Shown here piece after piece: positions 1-6,896 of a stretch of 42,506 nucleotides of DNA. This stretch comes from Hyphomicrobiales bacterium. GTDB lineage: Bacteria > Pseudomonadota > Alphaproteobacteria > Rhizobiales > Aestuariivirgaceae. Both the position numbers and the translations under genes were made by a program. The stretch lies in contig JANYHB010000061.1 of assembly GCA_025359265.1 (NCBI GenBank), forward strand, positions 1-42,506, given 5' to 3'. Below the pieces are notes generated by a model. That model saw only the letters and a list, made by a program, of their open reading frames with translations. It did not search any database and was not told where the DNA came from. How positions within the stretch are numbered: the stretch's first letter is position 1; each line of letters starts with the position of its first letter.

Positions 1-1
1 A

Positions 2-121
2 CAAGACATTTTCGACTACATCGAGATGTTCTATAACCCACAACGCAAACATGTTAGGAATGGTATGTTGTCACCGATAGAGTTTGAGACACGGCAAAAA
101 CTGAACCCGCAAGGTGTCTAG
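2..121 (+). CDS. IS3-family transposase OrfB, C-terminal fragment
   Basis: The reading frame is open from the window edge to TAG at 119-121 and gives 39 residues. They include DYIEMFYNPQRKH and MLSPIEFE, the standard C-terminal end of the rve integrase core of IS3-family OrfB (pattern Y-I-x-x-F-Y-N-x-x-R-x-H ... SP-x-x-F/E). OrfB catalyses strand transfer of the element. The start and most of the DDE catalytic region lie outside the window, so activity cannot be judged. The stop codon overlaps the terminal inverted repeat, which is usual for compact IS3 elements. Confidence 0.85.
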   Translation, partial: QDIFDYIEMFYNPQRKHVRNGMLSPIEFETRQKLNPQGV

Positions 122-139
122 GAAACTCGGGGCTATTCA
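2..139 (+). mobile_element. Right end of an IS3-family insertion sequence (truncated by window edge)
   Basis: This stretch holds the 3' end of a transposase gene followed by a terminal inverted repeat at about 109-139 ending in GGGGCTATTCA. The repeat matches the reverse complement of 42368-42398 at 26 of 31 positions by eye, so both window edges lie in the same kind of element in the same orientation. IS3-family elements normally end in TG...CA, as here. The flanking bases (AGTG after this end, TAAC before the other end) do not form a target-site duplication, which argues against the two ends belonging to one simple insertion. Confidence 0.85.
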
Positions 140-560
140 AGTGACCCAACTAGCAGAACCGCCTGCCATAACTCTTGGACCATAACTCTTGGAATAGTCA
201 GCGGATGAGGTCGTGGATTGTTGACTCTAAAATAGCGCGCATAAGCAGCTTCGGCCATACCTATACATGCGATACCGGTTCCCACCACCACTCCCATACG
301 AGTTCGATCATGGTAACTTGAATCTTTGTCTACCCCCCCGCTTGCCTTAAGGCTTCGGTAGCCGACATAACAGCTATGGCGGAAGCACGATCAGCAAAAA
401 CTGAATTAAAATTTCCAGTATCTTCCGCTACAAACTGAGTATGTTCTGCAACTAACGGAGCGTCACAACTGAAGGCTGACGATGGCCCGAAAACATCCCT
501 TGAACTCACGGCGGATTCGAAGGCTGTAGAAGAGGGCAGGGGACGAGCAACCTCATTCAT
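140..560 (-). pseudogene. Beta-ketoacyl-ACP synthase (FabF/KAS-like) fragment with two frame lesions
   Basis: Read on the minus strand, 560-330 gives a 76-residue frame ending in AIAVMSATEALRQAGG. A one-base shift within a run of seven C (333-339; G on the coding strand) continues into RTRMGVVVGTGI and then HPLTIPRVM. This is the order seen in the N-terminal half of condensing enzymes (DR-x-(x)n-A-x-x-A-L-x-x-A-G ... R-x-G-V-x-x-G-T-G-I ... IP-x-x-M). A perfect 14-bp tandem duplication at 166-193 breaks the frame again; deleting one copy in silico gives IPRVMAGGSASWVT, a better family match. The gene then ends at the IS junction at 139/140, before the catalytic Cys would be reached. The usual first glycine-rich strand (VVVTG) is also missing. 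The KAS assignment rests on motif reading, not a search. Confidence 0.65.
166..193. repeat. Perfect 14-bp tandem duplication
   Basis: CCATAACTCTTGGA occurs twice head to tail. Because 14 is not a multiple of three, it shifts the frame of the condensing-enzyme pseudogene that contains it. Removing one copy restores a sensible family sequence, so it looks like a recent slippage duplication. Confidence 0.9.
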
Positions 561-586
561 TTAGATGATGTATGATCAGACGTTTT

Positions 587-631
587 AGGATAGTCCTTGT
601 CCCGGGGGGTCGGCGCGGCGTTCACTATCCT
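587..631. promoter_or_regulatory. 8-bp inverted repeat upstream of the T6SS operon
   Basis: AGGATAGT at 587-594 and ACTATCCT at 624-631 are perfect inverted copies separated by 29 bases. The intervening sequence is GC-rich (CCCGGGGGG, GGCGCGGCG). The site lies about 90-130 bases upstream of the tssB start, so it could be an operator dyad or an RNA hairpin in a leader. I could not identify a convincing -35/-10 pair between it and tssB. Confidence 0.35.
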
Positions 632-718
632 TTATTCGGGCCATTGCCAGCCCCCGTTGCTTGGTCTATGGTTTTTTCCGGGGCCAAAACGTAACCTTAG
701 TTAACAAGGGATTGAGCT

Positions 719-1240
719 ATGGCTGATAGTGGGCAGAAATTCATCAAGCGCAACCGCCCTCCGCGCGTTCAAATCCAATACGAAGATCCGTACAACGCTG
801 AGAAGTTGGTCGAGTTGCCCTTTGTGATGGGCGTAATGTCTGACCTTTCCGGCAATGCCTCGGACGTTGAAAAACCCGCCCTGGCAGACCGCAAGTTCCT
901 CGATATCGACATGGACAATTTCGACGACCGCATGAAGGCTATCAAGCCGGGCATTGCGTTCAATGTTGAAAATAAGCTTGGCGATTCCAAAGGCGAAAAA
1001 TTGTCGGTCAAGCTCAATTTTGAAAAGATGGCAGATTTCAATCCTGCGGCTGTGGTGCGCCAGATCCCGGCTCTTGCGAAACTTTTGAAAGCGCGCGAAC
1101 AACTCGCAAATTTGCAGCGTTATATGGACGGCAAAGTGGCGGCCGAAGACCAATTGAAAGCGCTTTTGAAAGATCCAGAGCTGATGAAGCTTTTAGATGA
1201 AAAGCGTGCCGCCACTGAAGTTGACCAGACCAAAGAATAA
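719..1240 (+). CDS. tssB: T6SS contractile sheath small subunit TssB (VipA)
   Basis: This 173-residue protein has the TssB hallmarks: the N-terminal QKFIKRNRPPRVQIQYE strand, ELPFVMGVMSDLSG, and the FLDIDMDNFDDRM segment followed by the sheath core around KLSVKLNFEKMADFNP. TssB pairs with TssC to form the cytoplasmic contractile sheath that drives the Hcp tube outward and is recycled by the TssH ATPase. The length is normal for the family. The ATG start follows a modest purine run (AAGGGA). It is the first gene of a plus-strand operon tssB-tssC-hcp-tssE-tssF-tssG-tssH, and tssC starts 34 bases later. Confidence 0.97.
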   Translation: MADSGQKFIKRNRPPRVQIQYEDPYNAEKLVELPFVMGVMSDLSGNASDVEKPALADRKFLDIDMDNFDDRMKAIKPGIAFNVENKLGDSKGEKLSVKLNFEKMADFNPAAVVRQIPALAKLLKAREQLANLQRYMDGKVAAEDQLKALLKDPELMKLLDEKRAATEVDQTKE

Positions 1241-1274
1241 CCAACCATAGGCAATCGCCGGGGAGTGCAATAGT

Positions 1275-2768
1275 ATGGCCGAGAAACAAGCTGTCGAAAA
1301 AAGCGGCGAAGTTCAAACGCGTGATGTCGATCAGTTTGAAAACTTGTTGAAGAAGAGCTTCAAACCGCGCAACGAGGGCGCGGCTTCCGAAGTAAATAAC
1401 GCCGTGCAGGCACTGGTTCAACAGGCGCTGCAAGACACCACTTTGGTGAAGGATGATGTTCTCGACACACTCGATTCCATGATTGCCAAGCTTGATCAAC
1501 AACTCACAATCCAGCTCAACGAAGTCATCCACTCCGAACAATTTCAACAACTTGAAAGTTCGTGGCGCGGGTTGAATTATTTGGTCTTCAATTCCGAAAC
1601 GGACACCTCTCTCAAAATTCGCGTCATGAACGTGGGCAAGAATGAGCTCTACCGTGATTTCAAGGTTTATCCGGGTGCGCGTTGGGATCAGAGCCCCGTA
1701 TTCAAGAAACTTTACGAAGCTGAGTACGGGCAATTGGGTGGCGATCCCTATGGTTGCCTGGTTGGCGATTACTATTTCGATCATTCGCCGACGGATGTTC
1801 AACTGCTGCGCGATATTAGCAAAGTGGCGGCAGCCGGCCATGCCCCATTTTTTGCTGCCGCAAATTCATCATTGCTTGGGATGGACAGCTGGAATGAACT
1901 GACCAACCCGCGCGACATTGGCAAAATTTTTGATACGCCAGATTATGCCGCATTCAAATCGCTGCGTGATCAGCCCGATTCCCGTTATGTTGGCTTGTGC
2001 ATGCCGCGCGTGTTGGCGAGACAGCCTTACGGCGCCAAAAACGAACCCGTCGAAGAATTTGCTTTTGAAGAAGACACGGATGGCCACAAGGGCGAGAAAT
2101 ACGGCTGGATGAATGCTGCCTATGCCATGGCCACCAACGTCAATCGTGCCTTCAAGGAATATGGTTGGACCGTGCGCATCCGCGGTGTGCAATCGGGTGG
2201 GGAAGTCGTCAATTTGCCGACCCATACCTTCCCTACGGATGACGGCGGCATTGATTTGAAATGTCCTACCGAAATCGCCATCAGTGATCGTCGTGAGGCC
2301 GAACTTTCGAAAGCCGGGCTGCTGCCGCTTATACATCGCAAAAATACCGATAAAGCAGCCTTTATCGGGGCGCAGTCACTCTACAAGCCGCGTAAGATGG
2401 ACAGCGATGTAGCCACCGCCTCTGAGAATTTGTCTTCGCGTCTGCCTTACATGTTTGCCGTATCGCGCTTTGCACATTACCTGAAATGCATGGTGCGCGA
2501 CAAAGTCGGTGCCACAATGGAGCAAGATCAGTTGCAGACGTGGCTGCAAGAATGGATCACCAGATATGTTGATGGCGATCCAAAAAATTCGAGTGAAGCC
2601 TACAAGGCCACACATCCACTGGCTGGCGCCGAAGTGCAGGTTTTCCCAGATGAAGAAAACCCAGGTTATTATGGGGCACGGTTTTTCTTGCGCCCTCATT
2701 ACCAATTAGAGGGCATGGACATTGGCATGAGCCTTGTTTCGCGGCTTCCAAGCCAACAGGCAAAATAG
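1275..2768 (+). CDS. tssC: T6SS contractile sheath large subunit TssC (VipB)
   Basis: This is a full-length TssC of 497 residues. Diagnostic segments are LESSWRGLNYLV, LVGDYYFDHSPTDVQLL, AAAGHAPFFAAANSSLLG and the C-terminal domain ending GMDIGMSLVSRLPS. TssC forms the body of the contractile sheath together with TssB, and the TssB-TssC order is the near-universal arrangement. The ATG follows a GGGAG ribosome-binding site 9-13 bases upstream. No truncation or unusual residue was noticed. About 100 bases separate it from hcp, and a small hairpin lies in that gap. Confidence 0.98.
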   Translation: MAEKQAVEKSGEVQTRDVDQFENLLKKSFKPRNEGAASEVNNAVQALVQQALQDTTLVKDDVLDTLDSMIAKLDQQLTIQLNEVIHSEQFQQLESSWRGLNYLVFNSETDTSLKIRVMNVGKNELYRDFKVYPGARWDQSPVFKKLYEAEYGQLGGDPYGCLVGDYYFDHSPTDVQLLRDISKVAAAGHAPFFAAANSSLLGMDSWNELTNPRDIGKIFDTPDYAAFKSLRDQPDSRYVGLCMPRVLARQPYGAKNEPVEEFAFEEDTDGHKGEKYGWMNAAYAMATNVNRAFKEYGWTVRIRGVQSGGEVVNLPTHTFPTDDGGIDLKCPTEIAISDRREAELSKAGLLPLIHRKNTDKAAFIGAQSLYKPRKMDSDVATASENLSSRLPYMFAVSRFAHYLKCMVRDKVGATMEQDQLQTWLQEWITRYVDGDPKNSSEAYKATHPLAGAEVQVFPDEENPGYYGARFFLRPHYQLEGMDIGMSLVSRLPSQQAK

Positions 2769-2773
2769 TTCTG

Positions 2774-2791
2774 ATCCCCTGTTTGGAGGAT
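2774..2791 (+). other. Small hairpin between tssC and hcp
   Basis: ATCCCCTGTTTGGAGGAT can fold with ATCC paired to GGAT and one internal mismatch. It begins five bases after the tssC stop. It lacks a strong T-tract immediately afterwards, so a full terminator is unlikely. A processing or stability element for the highly expressed hcp message is possible but unproven. Confidence 0.25.
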
Positions 2792-2866
2792 TAAAACAAA
2801 GTTACTTTATTCCATATTGAACTTACGCGAATGACGCGGAACTGAATTGAAAAAGGGAGAAGTGTT

Positions 2867-3352
2867 ATGGCTTCAAATTTTCTTCTGAAGATTGATGGTA
2901 TTACTGGCGAAAGCACTGTTGACGACCACAAGGGAGAAATCGAGGTTTCAAGCTGTAGTTTTGGATTTACCAACTCAGGCTCAATGTCGCACGGCACTGG
3001 CGGCGGCTCCGCCAAAGCCAGTTTGCAGGATATCCATTTTACCAAGGTGGTTGATAGTTCTTCGAACGCGATCCAGAAAATCGGTTTCGGCGGTACACCT
3101 CCAAAAACCGCAACCTTGTTTGTCGGAAAACAGGGCCAAGGCGACAAACAGGTTTATTATATGAAGGTTACGTTGGAAGAGCTTTTGGTTTCAAGTTATC
3201 AAGTCAGCGGAAGTGGCGATGGCGCTCTTAGTGAGTCGTTTAGCCTGAATTTCGCCAAGTATAAATTTGAATATGCACCACAGAAGAAAGACGGCTCGCT
3301 GGAAGGCTTCAAGTCAGTTACCTATGACCAGAAGACCGCTAAAACGGGTTAG
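2867..3352 (+). CDS. hcp: T6SS inner tube protein Hcp (TssD)
   Basis: The 161-residue protein opens with NFLLKIDGITGEST and contains the FTKVVDSSSNAI and YYMKVTLEELLVSSYQVSGS segments, then ends in the FAKYKFEYAPQKKDG strand. These are the standard features of Hcp, whose hexameric rings stack into the secreted tube and can chaperone small effectors. The length is typical with no C-terminal extension, so this is not an evolved Hcp carrying a toxin. A strong ribosome-binding site (GGGAGAAG) precedes the ATG, consistent with high expression. It sits between the sheath and baseplate genes. Confidence 0.97.
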   Translation: MASNFLLKIDGITGESTVDDHKGEIEVSSCSFGFTNSGSMSHGTGGGSAKASLQDIHFTKVVDSSSNAIQKIGFGGTPPKTATLFVGKQGQGDKQVYYMKVTLEELLVSSYQVSGSGDGALSESFSLNFAKYKFEYAPQKKDGSLEGFKSVTYDQKTAKTG

Positions 3353-3397
3353 TTAAGAAAATCATGCGTTTTAGGATGTGCAACATTTGGTAAAACA

Positions 3398-3949
3398 GTG
3401 GTGAGGCAGATCAAAAAGAATGATCGTTTTGTTCCGCCTTTGATGCTGGCTTTTCGAGCTTCTTTCAAAGAGCGAGACTCTGGAAAAGTGATTGATGAAT
3501 ATTCTGAGGCCGGCGAAAGAATAATTGCCGGCCGCCGCACTTCACCAAGAAGTGCCATACGTGAAAGCGTTTTGAAGGAAGAGCTGGCCGATGATCTTTC
3601 GGCTTTATTGAACACTGTGAACCTTGAGTCCATCGAAGACCTGGAAGGGCTTGAAGAAGTACGAAGATCTATTCTGAATTATGGCATTGACGACTTAACG
3701 GCTATATCTGCAGACTCTCAAGAAGCAAAAGGAATTGCACCGCGCCTGCAACAAATACTTCGCGATCACGAAGATCGTTTAGTAGACGGTTCGGTGAGGC
3801 TGGCCGCTGAATCTGTGACCAACGAAGCCAGTGCACGCATCGCCATTCACATCAACGCAGAGATGTATGCCAGCCCGACTGACGTTCCCGTGGAGTTTGT
3901 TGCCGATGTTGAATCTTACAGCGGCAAAGTCAGGATCAAACAGGCTTAG
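3398..3949 (+). CDS. tssE: T6SS baseplate protein TssE (gp25-like)
   Basis: The 183-residue product is identified by its position between hcp and tssF and by gp25/TssE-type content: RESVLKEELADDLSALLNTVNLE, a central LNYGIDDLTAIS segment (the family has LNYGLPDL), and a terminal IHINAEMYASPTDVPVEFVADVES strand. TssE forms the baseplate wedge with TssF, TssG and TssK and nucleates sheath assembly. No in-frame ATG lies upstream, so a GTG at 3398 or 3401 is the likely start. The ribosome-binding site is weak, which may mean translation depends partly on hcp. The N-terminal 40 residues are more divergent than the rest. Confidence 0.9.
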   Translation: MVRQIKKNDRFVPPLMLAFRASFKERDSGKVIDEYSEAGERIIAGRRTSPRSAIRESVLKEELADDLSALLNTVNLESIEDLEGLEEVRRSILNYGIDDLTAISADSQEAKGIAPRLQQILRDHEDRLVDGSVRLAAESVTNEASARIAIHINAEMYASPTDVPVEFVADVESYSGKVRIKQA

Positions 3950-3952
3950 CCG

Positions 3953-5914
3953 ATGAACCGTGAATTCCTCGAACTCTACAATCGTGAACTCCGGGTATTG
4001 AGGGAGAATGCGAAAGAGTTTGCCGAGGAATTCCCCGGCGTTGCAGAACGGCTTGGCGGGCTGCTCGAAAATAACATGGATCCGATGATCGGTGGCTTGC
4101 TGGAGGGCACGGCTTTTTTGGCCTCACGGGTGCAACTGAAAATCAAACATGAGTATGAACAATTCACCAGCAATTTGCTGGAACAACTGGTGCCAGACTA
4201 TCTCGCACCCACACCTTCTGCCGCCATGCTGTGCTTTGAACCCCCTTACGCAGAACCTAATCTTAAAGACGGCATGTTGGTGGCAGCAGGTTCTTATGTG
4301 GAAGCGCGCTTTGTGGAAAAAGAGCGGCGCATTGCCTGCAAGTTTCGCCTGGCCGCCAACACCACGTTATGGCCTTTCGAACTTCAGGCGGCGGAATATC
4401 TTCCAACGGCGGCCTCGTTGCAGGGCTTGGGCGTTGATCTTGCAGAAGCGCGCGCAGGCTTTCGCTTCTCTCTGATGCGGCGCAGCCTGGCACGGCGCGA
4501 GGATGAACCAACCGAGAAGCAAAGCCCTAAAAAGCCAGAGAGCTGGTTCTCGACGTGCCGTGCGAATGAATTGGTGTTTCACATCACCTGCGCGGAAACC
4601 GATGCCGTTCGTATTTATGAAAAAATATTTGCAAATGCTGCCGCATTGCACATTCGCCACCTGAATGAGTACGGCGATGCGGTGTTAACTCCGGTGCCGT
4701 TGGAAAACCTGCATCAGATTGGTTTTGATGAAAGCGAAGACCTTTTCCCGCGCGACAATAGGGTGTTTTCCGGGGTTGAGCTATTGCGTGAGTATTTTAC
4801 GCTGCCGGGGAAATTTATTGGATTCAAGATCAGCGGAATAGCACCCGCCTTGCGGAAAATTAGAAGCAACCGGATGGATTTGGTGATTTCGCTCGACCAA
4901 TCAGACAGCAAGTTATTGCCGGTATTCAAGGCCGATGCTTTCGCACTGTTTGCCGTTCCCGCCGCAAATGTGTTTGATATGCAAACCACACGGATATCGG
5001 TCAAACCCAATGAGCACGAGTATCACGTGGTAACCGATCGGTCTCGACATCTGGATTTTGAGGTATTGAAAATTACCAAGGCCTTTGCGCATTTTGCTGG
5101 AAGCAGTTCCAAGCGAGAAATTTATCCGCTTTACGCCGGGCCACCGCTTGATGTGTCTGCCACAAACACCATTTTTTTTACAACACGAAGGTTGCCACGC
5201 CGCAGGTCACAGGACGAACAACGCAATGGGCGTTCTTCGAACTATGTGGGTACAGACACGTTCTTGTCGCTGACCAATCATGTCACACCGAAAAATGACT
5301 TGCGTGTGGCCGAGGTAAGCCTGCGCGCGCTGTGTTCCAACCGGCACCTGGCAGAGCATTTACCAGTGGGGCAGGGTGGTGCTGATTTCATTCTGGAAGA
5401 AAAAACCGATTTGAAAGTGTTTTGCATCAGCGGTCCTACCGCACCACGCGATCCGGTAACTTTTGGCCGGGGACAATCGGCCGCATTGGATGAACACAGC
5501 ACTGCGGCTTGGCGCTTGATCAATATGCTCAGCCTGAATTACCTTGGCCTCTCCAACCGCGGAACCGAAGACTCTGCCGCGGCCTTGCGCGAGATGCTTT
5601 CGCTTTTTGCAAACCTTTCCGATGCGGCCACAGAGCGGCGCGTTCGCGGCATCAAATCGGTTAACTGCAAGCCCATCAACCGGCGTGTGCGCCAGCGCAG
5701 CGGGGCAGGCGTGGCGCGCGGCCTTGAAGTGAGTGTAACCTGCGATGAGAAGGCTTTCGAAGGCAGTGGCGTGTTTTTGCTGGGTGCGATACTTGAGCGT
5801 TTCTTTATGGAATATGCCGGCCTCAACGCGGTGGTACAAACTGTCATCCTTTCCAGTGAGCGTGGGGTGATCAAGCGTTGGCCCGTGCGCCTTGGCAAAA
5901 AGGCCGACCTATGA
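3953..5914 (+). CDS. tssF: T6SS baseplate protein TssF
   Basis: This 653-residue protein starts with the nearly invariant TssF N-terminus (FLELYNRELRVLRENAKEFA, then EFPGVAERLGG) and continues with DPMIGGLLEGTAFLASRVQ and LLEQLVPDYLAPTPS. TssF (VasA/ImpG) is the major wedge protein of the T6SS baseplate and binds TssG. The gene begins three bases after tssE stops, and its TGA overlaps the tssG ATG (ATGA), so translation of the pair is probably coupled. A lysine/arginine-rich stretch near residue 425 is more variable but does not break the frame. Confidence 0.97.
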   Translation: MNREFLELYNRELRVLRENAKEFAEEFPGVAERLGGLLENNMDPMIGGLLEGTAFLASRVQLKIKHEYEQFTSNLLEQLVPDYLAPTPSAAMLCFEPPYAEPNLKDGMLVAAGSYVEARFVEKERRIACKFRLAANTTLWPFELQAAEYLPTAASLQGLGVDLAEARAGFRFSLMRRSLARREDEPTEKQSPKKPESWFSTCRANELVFHITCAETDAVRIYEKIFANAAALHIRHLNEYGDAVLTPVPLENLHQIGFDESEDLFPRDNRVFSGVELLREYFTLPGKFIGFKISGIAPALRKIRSNRMDLVISLDQSDSKLLPVFKADAFALFAVPAANVFDMQTTRISVKPNEHEYHVVTDRSRHLDFEVLKITKAFAHFAGSSSKREIYPLYAGPPLDVSATNTIFFTTRRLPRRRSQDEQRNGRSSNYVGTDTFLSLTNHVTPKNDLRVAEVSLRALCSNRHLAEHLPVGQGGADFILEEKTDLKVFCISGPTAPRDPVTFGRGQSAALDEHSTAAWRLINMLSLNYLGLSNRGTEDSAAALREMLSLFANLSDAATERRVRGIKSVNCKPINRRVRQRSGAGVARGLEVSVTCDEKAFEGSGVFLLGAILERFFMEYAGLNAVVQTVILSSERGVIKRWPVRLGKKADL

Positions 5915-6876
5915 ATGAGAAAACAGATTTCTTTGACTTGATGCGTGACTTTGATCGGGCCCAGCCAGCCAACCCGCGCATCGGTGAGAGCGGTTCGCGG
6001 CAACAGGATATCGTGCAGTTAGGCCAGGAACCACATGTTGATTTTTCAGACGCCAATGTTAGTTCCGTTACCCAAACCCCAGACGGAAAGCCCCTTGTTC
6101 TATCGCGTTTTCTGGGTTTGCTGGGGCCGCAAGGCCCACTTCCGCTGCACACAACCTACGAAACCAGGCATTGGCTTAATATGCGCGATCGTTCGTTTGC
6201 GCGCTTTGCGGATTTGTTCAACAACCGCTTTCTGCAACTGTTTTACCGCGCATGGGCCAATGCGCGCCCGGTTGTGCAGGCAGACCGCCCGAACGATAAT
6301 CAGTTTTTAACCTATATCGGCGCCGCCATTGGCGTTGGAACACCGCCCACCCAGAACCGTGATTCAGTTCATGATTTCACCAAACTGGCGGTTGCTGGTT
6401 TGTTGGCACCTTCGGTGAAGAGTGCGGCACGTCTTGAAAGCATGTTGGCATGGATGTTTAAGACAGGCGTTGGCGTGGAACAATTCATTGGCGTTTGGTT
6501 GCCGTTAGAGCGAGAAGAACAGGCCGCACTTTCCAGAGGCAAGTGCGGCCTCGGCGTTGATAGTTTAATCGGAAAAGCGGCCTTCAGCTTAAGCGACAAA
6601 TTTCGCGTGAACCTGCGTGTGGCCACACTGGCTGAGTTTGAGGCCTTTCTGCCCAGCGGCAAAAATTTTCGTATTTTGGCTGATGCCATCGAATTTTATG
6701 TCGGCCCCGCCATGATTTATGATGTGGCGCTGGGGCTGGCCGAAGACCAAACCCAACCCACACAATTGGGCAAATTTGGTCGCCTCGGCTGGACCAGTTG
6801 GATGAAAGCCGAAGCGCGTGAATCAACACATCGAATGCGGTGGGATTGCAAATTTCATCCCGCAACGGTGAACTAA
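5911..6876 (+). CDS. tssG: T6SS baseplate protein TssG
   Basis: The 321-residue product carries the TssG signature region: RFLGLLGPQGPLPLHTTYE (the family has GL.G..GPLP..yTE), the following ARFADLFNNRFLQLFYRAW, and a C-terminal LGKFGRLGWTSWM. TssG (VasB/ImpH) forms the baseplate wedge with TssF. A longer frame begins at 5878, but ATG 5911 is preferred because it overlaps the tssF stop as ATGA and gives the expected family N-terminus (FFDLMRDF). The C-terminal frame overlaps nothing, and clpV starts 20 bases downstream. Confidence 0.95.
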   Translation: MNEKTDFFDLMRDFDRAQPANPRIGESGSRQQDIVQLGQEPHVDFSDANVSSVTQTPDGKPLVLSRFLGLLGPQGPLPLHTTYETRHWLNMRDRSFARFADLFNNRFLQLFYRAWANARPVVQADRPNDNQFLTYIGAAIGVGTPPTQNRDSVHDFTKLAVAGLLAPSVKSAARLESMLAWMFKTGVGVEQFIGVWLPLEREEQAALSRGKCGLGVDSLIGKAAFSLSDKFRVNLRVATLAEFEAFLPSGKNFRILADAIEFYVGPAMIYDVALGLAEDQTQPTQLGKFGRLGWTSWMKAEARESTHRMRWDCKFHPATVN

Positions 6877-6896
6877 CAAGCAATGAGGAAAGTGCC

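Noticed and set aside
640-670. A sigma-54-like promoter upstream of tssB (TTGCCAGCCCCCGTTGC)
   Set aside because: The -24 GG is missing in the correct register; only the TTGC half is convincing.
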